Below, one piece after another: positions 33,800 to 42,797 of a stretch of 64,000 nt of DNA. Below the pieces are notes generated by a model. That model did not search any database and had not been told where the DNA came from. It worked only from the letters and a program-made list of their open reading frames with translations. The position numbers and the translations under genes are program-made. How positions within the stretch are numbered: position 1 is the first letter of the stretch; every line of letters begins with the position of its first letter. Source of the DNA: Haloferax sp. Atlit-12N (lineage in GTDB: Archaea > Halobacteriota > Halobacteria > Halobacteriales > Haloferacaceae); NCBI RefSeq assembly GCF_003383095.1, contig NZ_PSYW01000002.1:372001-436000 (forward strand), in the 5' to 3' direction.

Positions 33800-34858
33800 A
33801 TGAGCGACACGCGACGCGCCCTCCTCGACGCACTCGCCGAGGGCCCTGTCTCCGGGCCCGACCTCGCCGACCGACTGGGCGTCTCCCGCGCCGCGGTCTG
33901 GAAGCACGTCGAATCACTCCGCGACGAGGGGTTCGGCGTCGAGAGCACCGGCGACGGCTACGTCGTCACCGACGTGCCGGAGTACGGCGGCCCGGCAATC
34001 GAGTACGGCCTCGACGTCGACTACGACGTGGAGTTCCACGAGACGCTCGACTCCTCGAACGACCGCGCCCGCGAACTCGCCGCCGAGGGCGCGAGCGACG
34101 TGGTCGTCGTCGCCCGCCAGCAGACCGCCAGCCGAGGCAGGAAAAATCGAGAGTGGTCCGCTCCGGACGGCGGCGTCTGGATGAGTCTGCTCGTCCGCCC
34201 GGACGAACCGCCGGCGTACGCCCCGCTGTACACGCTGGCGATGGCCGTCGCCGTCTGCGACGCGGCGCGCGAGGCTGGGGTGAATGCGAGCATCAAGTGG
34301 CCGAACGACGTTATCGTGAGCGAAGCGAACGATAACCCATCGGGCGCGAAAGCGTCCGACGGTGTCTCCGCGAGCGAAGCGAGCGGAGGTTCACCGGCTC
34401 ACGCCGGTGACCGTTCGACCGACGTCGACACGCCAGACGACCGCGGCTACCGGAAGCTCTGCGGCATCCTCACCGAGATGGAAGGCGAAGCCGACCGCGT
34501 CTCGTGGCTCGCCATCGGTCCCGGAACCAACGTCAACCTCGACCCCACCGACCTCCCCGAGGGCGCGACGAGCGTCGCCGCCGAGGCCGGTCCCATCGAA
34601 CGCCGCGTGTTCGTCCAGCGGGTGCTCGAACGCTTCGACGAACTTCGCGGCAACCTCGACACCGTCCTCCCCGCGTGGCGCGAGCGGGCGGACACGCTCG
34701 GCAGGCGGGTCCGCGTCCACACCGCGAGCGGCGTCATCGAGGGTGACGCCGTCGATATCGAACACCCCGGCACGCTCGTCGTCCGAACCGACGAGGGCGA
34801 AAAACGAGTCCACGCCGGCGACTGCGAACACCTGCGCCCGGCCGACGACGGGCGCTGA
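33800..34858 (+). CDS. birA: Biotin protein ligase with N-terminal HTH
   Basis: 352 residues. N-terminal winged helix (RRALLDALAEGPVSGPDL, VSRAAVWKHVESLRDEGF), then the ligase domain with ETLDSSNDRARELAA, the ATP/biotin loop QTASRGRKNREWS and SIKWPNDVIV, and a small C-terminal SH3-like domain. It biotinylates the pccA BCCP just upstream. Oddity: between IKWPNDVIV and RKLCGILTEM, where most BirA have a short turn, there are about 40 extra residues (about 174-212) encoded by consecutive hairpins. Confidence 0.93.
   Translation: MSDTRRALLDALAEGPVSGPDLADRLGVSRAAVWKHVESLRDEGFGVESTGDGYVVTDVPEYGGPAIEYGLDVDYDVEFHETLDSSNDRARELAAEGASDVVVVARQQTASRGRKNREWSAPDGGVWMSLLVRPDEPPAYAPLYTLAMAVAVCDAAREAGVNASIKWPNDVIVSEANDNPSGAKASDGVSASEASGGSPAHAGDRSTDVDTPDDRGYRKLCGILTEMEGEADRVSWLAIGPGTNVNLDPTDLPEGATSVAAEAGPIERRVFVQRVLERFDELRGNLDTVLPAWRERADTLGRRVRVHTASGVIEGDAVDIEHPGTLVVRTDEGEKRVHAGDCEHLRPADDGR
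34310..34428. repeat. Array of five hairpin palindromes inserted in birA
   Basis: Stem pairs: GTTATCGT/ACGATAAC (34310-34317/34329-34336), TCGGGCGC/GCGTCCGA (34340-34347/34352-34359, one wobble), CTCCGC/GCGGAG (34366-34371/34383-34388), TCACCGGC/GCCGGTGA (34391-34398/34403-34410), TCGAC/GTCGA (34415-34419/34424-34428). The loop of the first and the inner part of the third carry the GAGCGAAGCGA motif also seen at 7816-7826 and 59330-59345. The frame is kept open. Confidence 0.75.
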
Positions 34859-34904
34859 GACCGCGACCGAACCTGCACCGCCGGTCGGCTAGTTCACTAT
34901 TCCG

Positions 34905-35459
34905 CTACTCTCCGCCGTCGGCGGTCGCTGTCGAGTCGGCGACGCCGTCCGTCTCTGCGGGCGACTCCGGCGCGGCGTCGTCCGGAACCTCGACGGCGAA
35001 CTCCTCCGCGTCGTCGCCGCCGCCCTCGATGCGGACGGTCAGGACGGGGACTTTCGACGCTCGGACGACCTTTTCCGCGACCGACCCGAGGAGCAGGCGG
35101 TCGATACCGCCGCGCCCGTGGGTTCCCATCACGATGAGGTCGCACCCGCCGCGCTCGGCGAACTCGACGATTTCCCGACTCGGCGTCCCTTCGAGGACGT
35201 GCGTCTCGACGGGGACGCCCTGCGACTCGGCCGCGCGCTCGACCTGGTCGAGCGCCGACTCGGCGTCGGCCCGCAGCATGTCGTCGAGCCCCTCCCACGA
35301 CGATTCCATCGGGAGCCCCGCGAAGCTCCCCGCGTTCACCACGTACACCCCGTGGAGTTCCGCATCGTGGACGGCCGCTAAGGCCGCCGCGTGGACTGCG
35401 ACGCGCTCGGAGCCGGCGGAGCCGTCGATGGGAACGATGATTCGGTCGTACAACACCAT
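34905..35459 (-). CDS. Universal stress protein (UspA family)
   Basis: 184 residues. Begins MVLYDRIIVPIDGSAGSERV, with GTHGRGGIDRLLLGSVAEKV as the ATP-binding loop and VPVLTVRIE near the end of the fold, so it is a complete, probably nucleotide-binding Usp. The last 35 residues are an acidic Ser/Glu-rich tail. Start at the internal ATG in front of LYDRIIVP. Free-standing, converging with birA. Confidence 0.9.
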   Translation of the reverse strand: MVLYDRIIVPIDGSAGSERVAVHAAALAAVHDAELHGVYVVNAGSFAGLPMESSWEGLDDMLRADAESALDQVERAAESQGVPVETHVLEGTPSREIVEFAERGGCDLIVMGTHGRGGIDRLLLGSVAEKVVRASKVPVLTVRIEGGGDDAEEFAVEVPDDAAPESPAETDGVADSTATADGGE

Positions 35460-35594
35460 GACACTTGATAACATTTTCTCGGGGTCGGTAATAACCCTTT
35501 GCTACGGGAGGAGTACTGCGAGAATACGTCGGCGTTCGTGAGCGTTCTGCGGCCCGTTGGGAGCGGATTCTGGAGGAGAGGCCGTCGCCCGCCC

Positions 35595-36608
35595 TCAGAG
35601 ATACACGTCTTTCACGTCCGCCTGCCCGGCGCGGCGGACGACGGCGCGGACCACGTCCTCGACGCCCGCGAGGTTGTCCGTGTCGCCGTCGAGGACGAGT
35701 AGTTTGGCGTCGCGGCCCTCCTCGACGAGGCCATAGTTCAGCCCGGCGATTTCGGCCCCGTTGACGGTCGCCATGCGGAGGACTTCGGTGGCAGAAACGT
35801 CCGCCAGCTTGGAGGTGAACTCCATCTCGCGGAACATCGAGGGGCTGTTGAGCATCACGTTGTCCGTGCCGAGCGCGACGGTGGTGCGGTCGACCAGTTC
35901 GCGAATCGGCGCGACGCCCGCGTCGGTGACGAGGTTCGACCGCGGGCAGATGACGATGGGTATCTCGCTGTCCTCGACGCGTTCGAGGTGGAGTGCCTCG
36001 GGGTGGACCATGTGGACGAGGAAGTCCGGTTCGAGGTCCAACGCGGCGTTGATGTCGTGGGCGTCGCGCTCGCCCGCGTGGATACCGAACAGCTTTCCGG
36101 CGGCCTCGGTCGCGTTCCGAAGTTCGCCGAACTCGCCGTCGCGCGCGCCCGACGCGCCGAAGCCGTCGGCGATTTCCATCGCGTCAGCCGTCTCGCGACC
36201 GAAGACGACCGCCTCGATGTCGCGGCCGTCGAGCGCCCGTCGGATGACGTCGACGCCCTCGACGCCGCCCTCTCGGAACTCCAGGCAGGCCGCCGTCCCG
36301 CCGGCCTCCATCATCCGGAGCGACCGGTGCATCGCGGCGGCTTTCTCCTCGGTGCTGGCCGCGCGGAGGAGCCGGTGTTTCAGCCCGTCCGGCGGCGCGA
36401 CGAGGTCGTCGAGCGACAGTCCCTCGCCGGCCTCCTTGGCGATGGAGTCGCCGAGGTGAGTGTGGGCGTTGACGAACGCCGGGAGGATGATGTCCGTCGA
36501 ATCGGTCGCCGTCTCCTCGATTGCGGTTATCGTGCCGTCCTCGACGACGACGCGCCCCTCGACCGGGTCGAAGTCGCGGCCGCGGAGTATCGTACCCTCG
36601 AGTTGCAT
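35595..36608 (-). CDS. Amidohydrolase (adenosine deaminase / TrzA-like family)
   Basis: 337 residues. ILPAFVNAHTHLGDS carries the HxH metal motif, FGIHAGERDAHD the third His, MVHPEALHLE a downstream His, and ALGTDNVMLNSPS the conserved Asp. A small N- and C-terminal beta sandwich surrounds the barrel. Related to chlorohydrolase/guanine deaminase-type enzymes acting on purine- or pterin-like rings, but the substrate cannot be told. Located beside two HD phosphohydrolases. Confidence 0.87.
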   Translation of the reverse strand: MQLEGTILRGRDFDPVEGRVVVEDGTITAIEETATDSTDIILPAFVNAHTHLGDSIAKEAGEGLSLDDLVAPPDGLKHRLLRAASTEEKAAAMHRSLRMMEAGGTAACLEFREGGVEGVDVIRRALDGRDIEAVVFGRETADAMEIADGFGASGARDGEFGELRNATEAAGKLFGIHAGERDAHDINAALDLEPDFLVHMVHPEALHLERVEDSEIPIVICPRSNLVTDAGVAPIRELVDRTTVALGTDNVMLNSPSMFREMEFTSKLADVSATEVLRMATVNGAEIAGLNYGLVEEGRDAKLLVLDGDTDNLAGVEDVVRAVVRRAGQADVKDVYL

Positions 36609-36660
36609 CGCTCTCGAATGCGTCTCGGCGGTGCTTGAACCTCCCGTCTCGGGACGGCGG

Positions 36661-37884
36661 CTACTCGAACTCGTCGAGCGTCGCGTTGAGGCCGCTTCTG
36701 ACCTCGGCGACGAGCGCGCCGTCCACGTCGAGACCGAGCACGTCGGCGGCCGCGCGGCCGACTCGCTCTGTCTCCTCGCGCGGGGCGTAGACGCCGAGTC
36801 GCCACTGCTGTTCCTGTGCGGTTCGGAGCGCCTGCACGAGCGGCGATTCGCGCTCCAACTGCCGAATCTCGCCGTTGACCATCACCCGCGACGACGACTC
36901 GGTCATCGACGGGCGCGAGGGCACGTCGAGGATGACCGACTCCGGCGACACGTCGGCGGCGTCGGCGATGTCCCGCTCGAACCCCGCGAGCGCGTCGTGT
37001 TCGGCGTCGATAATCGAGTCGGGGACGTTCGGCAACTCCGCCCAGACGGCCCGCTTGTAGAGGTTGCGAGTGGCCAGTCGCTCGGCGAACCCGCTCGTCG
37101 AGTCGGTGAGTTTGAGCGCGACGAGCAGGTCGGGGTCGTCCATCCGACGGAGTTCCTCGGCGTCGATGTCGGGTTCGTCGAGCAGTCGCTCCGACGCGCG
37201 CCGGAGCATCGCCTTCGAGATACGCGCGACGTGGTGCTGGTAGACGGTCGGGTTCATGAGCGCGCGGGCGAGCAGGAGCGATTCGGCAGTCTGGACGTTC
37301 CCCTCGGCGAGGACCAACTCGCCGTCGACGAACGTCAGCTCTCGAATCAGGCGCTCGTGGTCGATGGTGCCGTATGGGACGCCGGTGTGGTGGGCGTCGC
37401 GGACGAGGTAGTCCATCCGGTCCACGTCCAACTCCCCGGAGACGAGTTGCCCGAACTGGCCGTCGCCCTCGACCAAGGCGGCGACGCGCTCGGGGTCCAG
37501 TCCCTCGTCCTCCAGCGTCTCGCCGACGGTTCCGCGGGCGACGAGTTCCTCCACGTCGTCGTGGTACTTGCCGGTGTAGCGGTGGGTCACGTCCTCGATG
37601 TTGTGGCTGTAGGGGCCGTGCCCGACGTCGTGGAGGAGCGCCGCGGCCTCGACGTGGGCGGCGGCGTCGCCCTCGATGCCGAGATGCGAGAGGGCGCGGG
37701 AGGCGAGGTGGTAGACGCCGAGGCTGTGTTCGAACCGCGTGTGGTTCGCGGAGGGGTAGACCAGTTGGACGGTTCCCAACTGCTTGATGCGCCGGAGTCG
37801 CTGCATCTCCGGCGTATCGAGGAGGGCTTCGGCCGCGCCCTCGACCTCGATGTGGTCGTGGACGCTGTCCTTGATGGTCGTCAT
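36661..37884 (-). CDS. HD-domain phosphohydrolase (dNTPase-like), copy 1
   Basis: 407 residues. HD motif in HTRFEHSLGVYHLASRALSHL, AALLHDVGHGPYSHNIED, and the later DRMDYLVRDAHHTGVPYG; this is the SAMHD1/dGTPase-like layout. The N-terminus MTTIKDSVHDHIEVEG is typical of archaeal members. Paralogue of the adjacent gene 37954-39126; long tracts are identical at nucleotide level. The natural substrate is probably a (deoxy)nucleotide. Confidence 0.87.
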   Translation of the reverse strand: MTTIKDSVHDHIEVEGAAEALLDTPEMQRLRRIKQLGTVQLVYPSANHTRFEHSLGVYHLASRALSHLGIEGDAAAHVEAAALLHDVGHGPYSHNIEDVTHRYTGKYHDDVEELVARGTVGETLEDEGLDPERVAALVEGDGQFGQLVSGELDVDRMDYLVRDAHHTGVPYGTIDHERLIRELTFVDGELVLAEGNVQTAESLLLARALMNPTVYQHHVARISKAMLRRASERLLDEPDIDAEELRRMDDPDLLVALKLTDSTSGFAERLATRNLYKRAVWAELPNVPDSIIDAEHDALAGFERDIADAADVSPESVILDVPSRPSMTESSSRVMVNGEIRQLERESPLVQALRTAQEQQWRLGVYAPREETERVGRAAADVLGLDVDGALVAEVRSGLNATLDEFE

Positions 37885-37953
37885 TGTGGGTGAATCGGCC
37901 GCCATCGGTGAAAAAGGGTCGGACGGCCGTGCGTCTTCGGCGCTCCCCGCGCC

Positions 37954-39126
37954 TCAGACGGGCGTCGTCACGCGAACCGGAAGCCCGAGCACGTCCACGG
38001 CGGCCGCGGCCACTTCGTCGCGGACGGCTTCGGGCGCGTAGACGCCGAGTCGCCACTGCGTCCGCTCGGCCGACCGGAGCGCACCCACGAGTTCCGAGGC
38101 GTCTTCGAGCCGTCGGACCACGCCGTTGACGACGACGCGCGACCGGGACTCCTTGATTCGCGGCCGGGACGGTGCATCCACGATGACCGACTCTGACGAC
38201 ACGTCGGCGGCGTCGGCGATATCGTGCTCGGCCGCCCGCGTCGCCTCGAAGTCGAGTTCGACCACGTCGGTCGGTACGGCGTCGATGGGGGCCCAGACGG
38301 CCCGCTTGTAGAGGTCGCGGCGCTCGATTCGGCGGCCGAGGTCGGGCACGCGCTCGCCGAGGGCGACGAGCAGGTCGTGGTCGGCCATCCGGACGAACTC
38401 CTCGATTGGCACGCCGTCGTCGACGAGGCGCTCGGAGGCGCGTTCGAGCATCGCGCCCGCGATGCGGGAGACGTGGTGGCGGTATACGGTCGCGTTCATC
38501 AGCGCCCGCGCGAGCAGGAGCGATTCGGCGGTCTGGACGTTCCCCTCGGCCAGTACGAGTTCGCCGTCCCGGTACCGGAGTTCGCGGACGAGGCGGCCGT
38601 GGTCGATGGTGCCGTAGGGGACGCCGGTGTGGTGGGCGTCGCGGACGAGGTAGTCCATCCGGTCCACGTCCAACTCCCCGGAGACCAACTGTCCGAGGCC
38701 GCCCGCGCCGTCGACCATGTCGGCGACGCGGTCGGGGTCGAGGCCGTGGTCGGTCAGGACGTCACCGACCTCGGTCCCGCCGAGCAGGTGGTGAATCTCG
38801 TCGTGGTCGCGGCCGGTCCGCCGGCGGATGAGGTCCTCGGTCTGGTGGCCGTAGGGGCCGTGGCCGATGTCGTGGAGGAGCGCGGCGGCGCGGACGTGGG
38901 CGGCGCGGTCGCCGTCGACGCCGAGATGCGAGAGGGCGCGGGAGGCGAGGTGGTAGACGCCGAGGCTGTGTTCGAACCGCGTGTGGCTCGCGGAGGGGTA
39001 GACGAGCCGGACCGTCGAGAGCTGTTTGATGTGTCGAAGCCGCTGGAAGGCGGGCGTATCGACCAGTTCGGCGGCCACGGGGTCGAGCGAGATGTAGTCG
39101 TGGACGCTGTCCTTGACGGCGGTCAT
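37954..39126 (-). CDS. HD-domain phosphohydrolase (dNTPase-like), copy 2
   Basis: 390 residues. Same architecture as copy 1: HTRFEHSLGVYHLASRALSHL, AALLHDIGHGPYGHQTED, DRMDYLVRDAHHTGVPYG. Start MTAVKDSVHDYISLDP. It lies 69 bp upstream of copy 1 in the same orientation, so the pair is an operon formed by duplication. The metal ligands are kept in both, so both are probably active; C-terminal halves differ more and could give different specificity. Confidence 0.87.
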   Translation of the reverse strand: MTAVKDSVHDYISLDPVAAELVDTPAFQRLRHIKQLSTVRLVYPSASHTRFEHSLGVYHLASRALSHLGVDGDRAAHVRAAALLHDIGHGPYGHQTEDLIRRRTGRDHDEIHHLLGGTEVGDVLTDHGLDPDRVADMVDGAGGLGQLVSGELDVDRMDYLVRDAHHTGVPYGTIDHGRLVRELRYRDGELVLAEGNVQTAESLLLARALMNATVYRHHVSRIAGAMLERASERLVDDGVPIEEFVRMADHDLLVALGERVPDLGRRIERRDLYKRAVWAPIDAVPTDVVELDFEATRAAEHDIADAADVSSESVIVDAPSRPRIKESRSRVVVNGVVRRLEDASELVGALRSAERTQWRLGVYAPEAVRDEVAAAAVDVLGLPVRVTTPV

Positions 39127-39219
39127 AACGGGTGTTGCACGAGAGGAGTCAAATAGCCGAGCATTCGGGTCGGCACGGGGGCAAGGTGGCCGTCCGTACG
39201 ACCGCCCGCGCCGCCCGCC

Positions 39220-39822
39220 TCACCGGTCGGGGAACTGTCCGACGACCTGTTCTGCGGTAGCGTCGGCGACGACGCCGACGAGGTGGTCGCGGTAGGCGGG
39301 TCGGCTGACGACCCCGGTTCCGGCGCTTTCGACCGACGCTTCGACCGACCCGGCGAGGTCGGGACCGTCGGTGGACTCGAAGACGAGTGGGTCACCCGAC
39401 AGCGCCGCGTCGACGTGTCTCTCGTGACCGCCCGCGTCGAAGGCCGCGCGCCACGCCACCGCCCCCGAAGGAGCGACCGGATTCCAGCGCGAGCCCCACT
39501 CGTCAACGACGACGACCACGACCGGGCCCTCGGCGTCCTCGCCGCGGGTATCGGTCGGTTCGAGGGTCACGCCCCGCTCTGCGAACGACTCGACGAGTGC
39601 CGCCGTCAGGTCGTCGCGGACGGCCTCGGGCGCGTCGACCACGAGGACGCCCTCGGTAATCGGCGGGAGCGAATCGACGTTCGACCCGCCCGACGCGGCG
39701 GTCGCGGAGGTCGCCGTCTCGTAGTTCGCGGCCTCGAAATCGAGCGCGAGCACGCCGCCGGAGACGACCGCGACGACGAGAACGAGCGCGACCACAACCG
39801 CGGTTCGAGGGGACAATTCCAT
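39220..39822 (-). CDS. Haloarchaeal exported or membrane-anchored protein of unknown function
   Basis: 200 residues. The N-terminus has a single hydrophobic helix (about 7-27) that looks like an uncleaved signal anchor, followed by a soluble region with a Ser/Ala/Thr linker and an alpha/beta domain (EGVLVVDAPEAVRDDLTAALVE; PVVVVVVDEWGSRWNPV). No catalytic motif recognised. Monocistronic. Confidence 0.7.
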   Translation of the reverse strand: MELSPRTAVVVALVLVVAVVSGGVLALDFEAANYETATSATAASGGSNVDSLPPITEGVLVVDAPEAVRDDLTAALVESFAERGVTLEPTDTRGEDAEGPVVVVVVDEWGSRWNPVAPSGAVAWRAAFDAGGHERHVDAALSGDPLVFESTDGPDLAGSVEASVESAGTGVVSRPAYRDHLVGVVADATAEQVVGQFPDR

Positions 39823-39890
39823 GGTGTGTATTCGTCTCGCGGTGGCGATAGCCGTTCTGTGACGCGTGTTGTCGGTGGTCCGCCCCGTCG

Positions 39891-39906
39891 GGCTCTGTTG
39901 AAAACC
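39891..39906. mobile_element. Insertion-sequence-end-like motif (IS6-type), fossil
   Basis: GGCTCTGTTGAAAACC resembles the terminal repeats of IS6-family elements in haloarchaea, as I recall them. It borders the AT-rich region 39890-40560. No transposase ORF is left; an inverted partner near 40569 (TTTCAAC followed by divergent bases) is weak. Treat as a possible remnant. Confidence 0.3.
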
Positions 39907-39984
39907 TCAGCTGGTGATAGCTTGTCGAGACTGTGCTGAATCCAGAGAGCAAGTCGGTCATTGAGTGACCTAGTATTACAAAAA

Positions 39985-40443
39985 TCAATATGGCTCTCTG
40001 AGATATCGACTCCCTTCAAGAGGGTATCCTCGAATTGAAATTTCCTCAGTTGACTCCGGCGTAATAAGATACGCAACCTCGTAACTGAAGTCAGTTGGTT
40101 GGATGATTCTGTAGATGTCTCTTATTTCTCCGTGACAGCTCATGTTGACGGCAAACTCTGAGGACGACCGTCTTTCTAACTCAGTCACAGTACATTCGCT
40201 GATTATCTTATCGCCCCTATCGCGGGTCAGCCCACGTGACTGAATAAGTTCGTTGTGAAGTAACCTCTCCTCGTATGTGACTGCATAAGTCTGGACGCTC
40301 GACTCGGTTAATTGAGTTGGGCGGTCGGGGGCGGATGGAGACGCTTCACTGTGTACAGAAGGGCTGTACGGGGAGTCAGGGATGAAAAATGTAGCCAGAA
40401 ATAGTAGGCCAATGAAGAGAACCAACTTGTGGGTCTTTTTCAT
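39985..40443 (-). CDS. Small secreted or lipoprotein-like protein, AT-rich gene
   Basis: 152 residues. MKKTHKLVLFIGLLFLATFF is a signal peptide-like helix; the rest is soluble, with two Cys (SECTVTEL and MSCHGEI) that could form a disulphide. Composition and codon use are AT-rich and less acidic than neighbours (many I, K, Y, S), a sign of acquisition from outside. No family was recognised. Confidence 0.65.
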   Translation of the reverse strand: MKKTHKLVLFIGLLFLATFFIPDSPYSPSVHSEASPSAPDRPTQLTESSVQTYAVTYEERLLHNELIQSRGLTRDRGDKIISECTVTELERRSSSEFAVNMSCHGEIRDIYRIIQPTDFSYEVAYLITPESTEEISIRGYPLEGSRYLREPY

Positions 40444-40650
40444 TTTCTGTAACTCTTCTCAGTTAGTATGGGTTGCAGATAAATATTGTTGGGAAATTGA
40501 ACTGAATGCCTATTTTCGAGAGATATCCTCGCTATTCAGCACGCCGACTCTGTTAGACTTTGAGTATTTCAACGAAGTTCCTGTCGCACGATGGTGGCGG
40601 TGGTTCGACCGCCCACAAACCGTTTCACTCGGGGGCGAGGATGCGGGGAC
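40444..40650. other. AT-rich intergenic segment
   Basis: About 200 bp, much more AT-rich than the surroundings up to about 40570. No gene is supported. The last 40 bases return to normal composition and hold the promoter of the 40651 gene. Confidence 0.35.
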
Positions 40651-40911
40651 ATGAGTCTCCGCTCGGCCCTTGGAAGCGCCATCGGCTACGCCCTCCTCGG
40701 TCTCGCGTGCCTGTTCGTGGTCTTCGCGGGCTACTGGGCCGCGATGAGCGCCCTGACCGGTCTGACCGCCGGGCGCGTGATGTTCGTCATGTCCGGCCTC
40801 GGCGCGGCGCTGATAACCGGCTTCTCAGGCTACTTCGTCAGGAAGGCGGTCGCCGGACAGGTGATGCCGTCGGAGTTCGACGTGTCGGTGGCCTATCGCG
40901 GCGGTCGCTGA
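40651..40911 (+). CDS. Haloarchaeal small membrane protein
   Basis: 86 residues with two hydrophobic helices (about 8-34 and 41-62) and a soluble C-terminus QVMPSEFDVSVAYRGGR. Unknown function. The start MSLRSALGSAIG follows a GAGGATGCGGGGAC leader. It precedes the cofD operon by 102 bp. Confidence 0.7.
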   Translation: MSLRSALGSAIGYALLGLACLFVVFAGYWAAMSALTGLTAGRVMFVMSGLGAALITGFSGYFVRKAVAGQVMPSEFDVSVAYRGGR

Positions 40912-41013
40912 GGAGGACTTCGTCGGTCTGCGCGACTCATCGACATCCACCGGCGACCGGCCGGCGTCTCCGGTGAAGGAACTTTCAAACGGACACTCGT
41001 CCTACGGCGCATC

Positions 41014-42006
41014 ATGGTTACCTTCCTCGCCGGGGGCACGGGCACCCCCAAACTCCTCGACGGGGCCGCCGGGGTGTTCGACCCCGCCGAGACGACCGTC
41101 GTCGCCAACACCGGCGACGACGTGGAACTCGGTGGTCACCTCGTCTGTCCCGACGTGGACACCGTCCTCTTCGCCGGCGGCGGCGTCCTCGACACCGACC
41201 GCTGGTGGGGAATCGCCGACGACACCACCGCGACCGACGACGAACTCCACCGCCTCGCTGACGCGGCCGGCCTCGAATCCGGCCCGCGCTATCTCCCCGA
41301 GTCGGCCCAGACCGCCGGCCGCGGCATCGCCCGCTGGCGGCGCTTCTCCGGCGTCGCGGAGTTCATGGAAATCGGCGACCGCGACCGCGCGGTCCACATC
41401 ACCCGCACCTCGCTTCTTGACGAGGGGAACTCGCTCACCGAAGTCACTCGGACCCTCGCCGACGCATTCGACCTCGACGTGTCGCTCCTCCCGATGAGCG
41501 ACGACCCCGTTGCGACCCTGATTCACACCGACGAGGGGACGATGCACTTCCAGGAGTACTGGGTCCACCGCCGCGCCGACCCCGCCGTCCGCGACGTGGA
41601 GTTCCGCGGCGCTGACGACGCCACCATCACCGACGAAGTCGCCGACGCCCTCGCAGAACCTGTCGTCGTCGGCCCCTCGAACCCCGTCACGAGCATCGGC
41701 CCGATGCTCGCCATCGACGGCTTCGCGGACGCCCTCGCGGACACGCCGGTCGTCGCCGTCTCGCCGTTCGTGGAGGACACCGTGTTCTCCGGCCCCGCCG
41801 CCGACCTCATGGCGGGCGTCGGCTACGACCCCTCGACCGCGGGCGTCACCGAGGCCTACCCCTTCGCCGACGCGTTCGTCCTCGACACGGACGACGGCAC
41901 CGACCTCGACCGCCCGGTCGTCAGAACTGACACCCGAATCGACGGCCCGGAAGACGCCGAACGCGTCGCCCGCGCCGTCGCCGAGGCGCTCGCGGAGGTG
42001 TCGTGA
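41014..42006 (+). CDS. cofD: 2-phospho-L-lactate transferase (F420 biosynthesis)
   Basis: 330 residues. N-terminal [14 protein letters not shown] is the CofD signature, followed by [17 protein letters not shown] (metal/GDP part) and [14 protein letters not shown]. It transfers phospholactate (or the phosphoenol form) to Fo to give F420-0. The TGA overlaps the next ATG by one base (TGATG), so it starts a tight four-gene operon. Confidence 0.94.
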   Translation: MVTFLAGGTGTPKLLDGAAGVFDPAETTVVANTGDDVELGGHLVCPDVDTVLFAGGGVLDTDRWWGIADDTTATDDELHRLADAAGLESGPRYLPESAQTAGRGIARWRRFSGVAEFMEIGDRDRAVHITRTSLLDEGNSLTEVTRTLADAFDLDVSLLPMSDDPVATLIHTDEGTMHFQEYWVHRRADPAVRDVEFRGADDATITDEVADALAEPVVVGPSNPVTSIGPMLAIDGFADALADTPVVAVSPFVEDTVFSGPAADLMAGVGYDPSTAGVTEAYPFADAFVLDTDDGTDLDRPVVRTDTRIDGPEDAERVARAVAEALAEVS

Positions 42007-42797
42007 TGTTCACCCCGCGGGTCGCCGTCGCGAGCCTCAGCGGCGAGTCAGATGCCGCGTGGGCGGACGCCGCGGCCCCCCACGTCGGCGCGGCGTTCGT
42101 CGGCGGCGTCGCCCTCGACGACGCCTCGCAGGCGGCGGCCCGCGACCTCGTCGCCCGCGGGCGCTCGGAGTTCCTCGCCGACGACCCGGTCGCCTTCGTC
42201 TCAGACCAACTCGACGCTATCGCCGGATTCGACGGCGCGGACCGCTTCGTCGCCGTCAACGTCAGAGCGACCTCGCCCGACCCGATTCGGGAGGTCGCGG
42301 CCGTCTGCGCCGACCGCGGTGCGGGTGTGGAGATAAACGCCCACTGCCGACAGGACGAACTCTGCGCCGTCGGTTGCGGCGAGACGCTCCTGCGGGACAC
42401 CGACCGACTGGCCGCGTACGTCACCGCGGCCGCCGAATCCGGCGCGCCGGTCGGCGCGAAAGTCCGCGCCGAAATCGACGGCGTTGACCTCCCGAGCCTC
42501 GCAGTCACCCTTGCCGACGCGGGGGCCGACTGGCTCCACGTCGACGCGATGGACTCCGAGGCCGTGATTGCCGACGTGGCCGCCGCCGCACCCGACCTTT
42601 TCGTCGTCGCCAACAACGGCGTCCGCGACCGCGAGACGGCGACCGAGTACCTCGACTACGGGGCCGACGCGGTGAGCGTCGGGCGGCCGAGCGACAATCC
42701 GGCGGTCCTCCGCCGGGTCAGAACCGCCGTGGACGACTGGTTCGCCGGGCGCGAGAGCGACGCCGAGTCGGGCGACGAGAGCGGGGTGTCCGCCTGA
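42006..42797 (+). CDS. TIM-barrel protein, tRNA-dihydrouridine synthase-like (archaeal nifR3-related)
   Basis: 263 residues. The pattern GVEINAHCRQDELCAVGCGETLL and GAPVGAKVRAEIDG corresponds to the Dus segment with the GCP and VKxR motifs, and VVANNGVRDRETATEYL / GADAVSVGRPS are FMN-phosphate-type loops. It is shorter than true Dus and lacks the C-terminal tRNA-binding domain. It matches the archaeal nifR3-related family linked to F420/H4MPT operons. Function not proven. Confidence 0.8.
   Translation: MFTPRVAVASLSGESDAAWADAAAPHVGAAFVGGVALDDASQAAARDLVARGRSEFLADDPVAFVSDQLDAIAGFDGADRFVAVNVRATSPDPIREVAAVCADRGAGVEINAHCRQDELCAVGCGETLLRDTDRLAAYVTAAAESGAPVGAKVRAEIDGVDLPSLAVTLADAGADWLHVDAMDSEAVIADVAAAAPDLFVVANNGVRDRETATEYLDYGADAVSVGRPSDNPAVLRRVRTAVDDWFAGRESDAESGDESGVSA

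Noticed and set aside
37678..38986. Possible CRISPR or tandem repeat in the HD genes
   Set aside because: The repeats are 1242 bases apart and come from two paralogous genes, not a spaced array.
42006..42797. MfnB (methanofuran) synthase
   Set aside because: The motif order GVEINAHCRQ and AKVRAEIDG fits a Dus-like barrel rather than DUF556.
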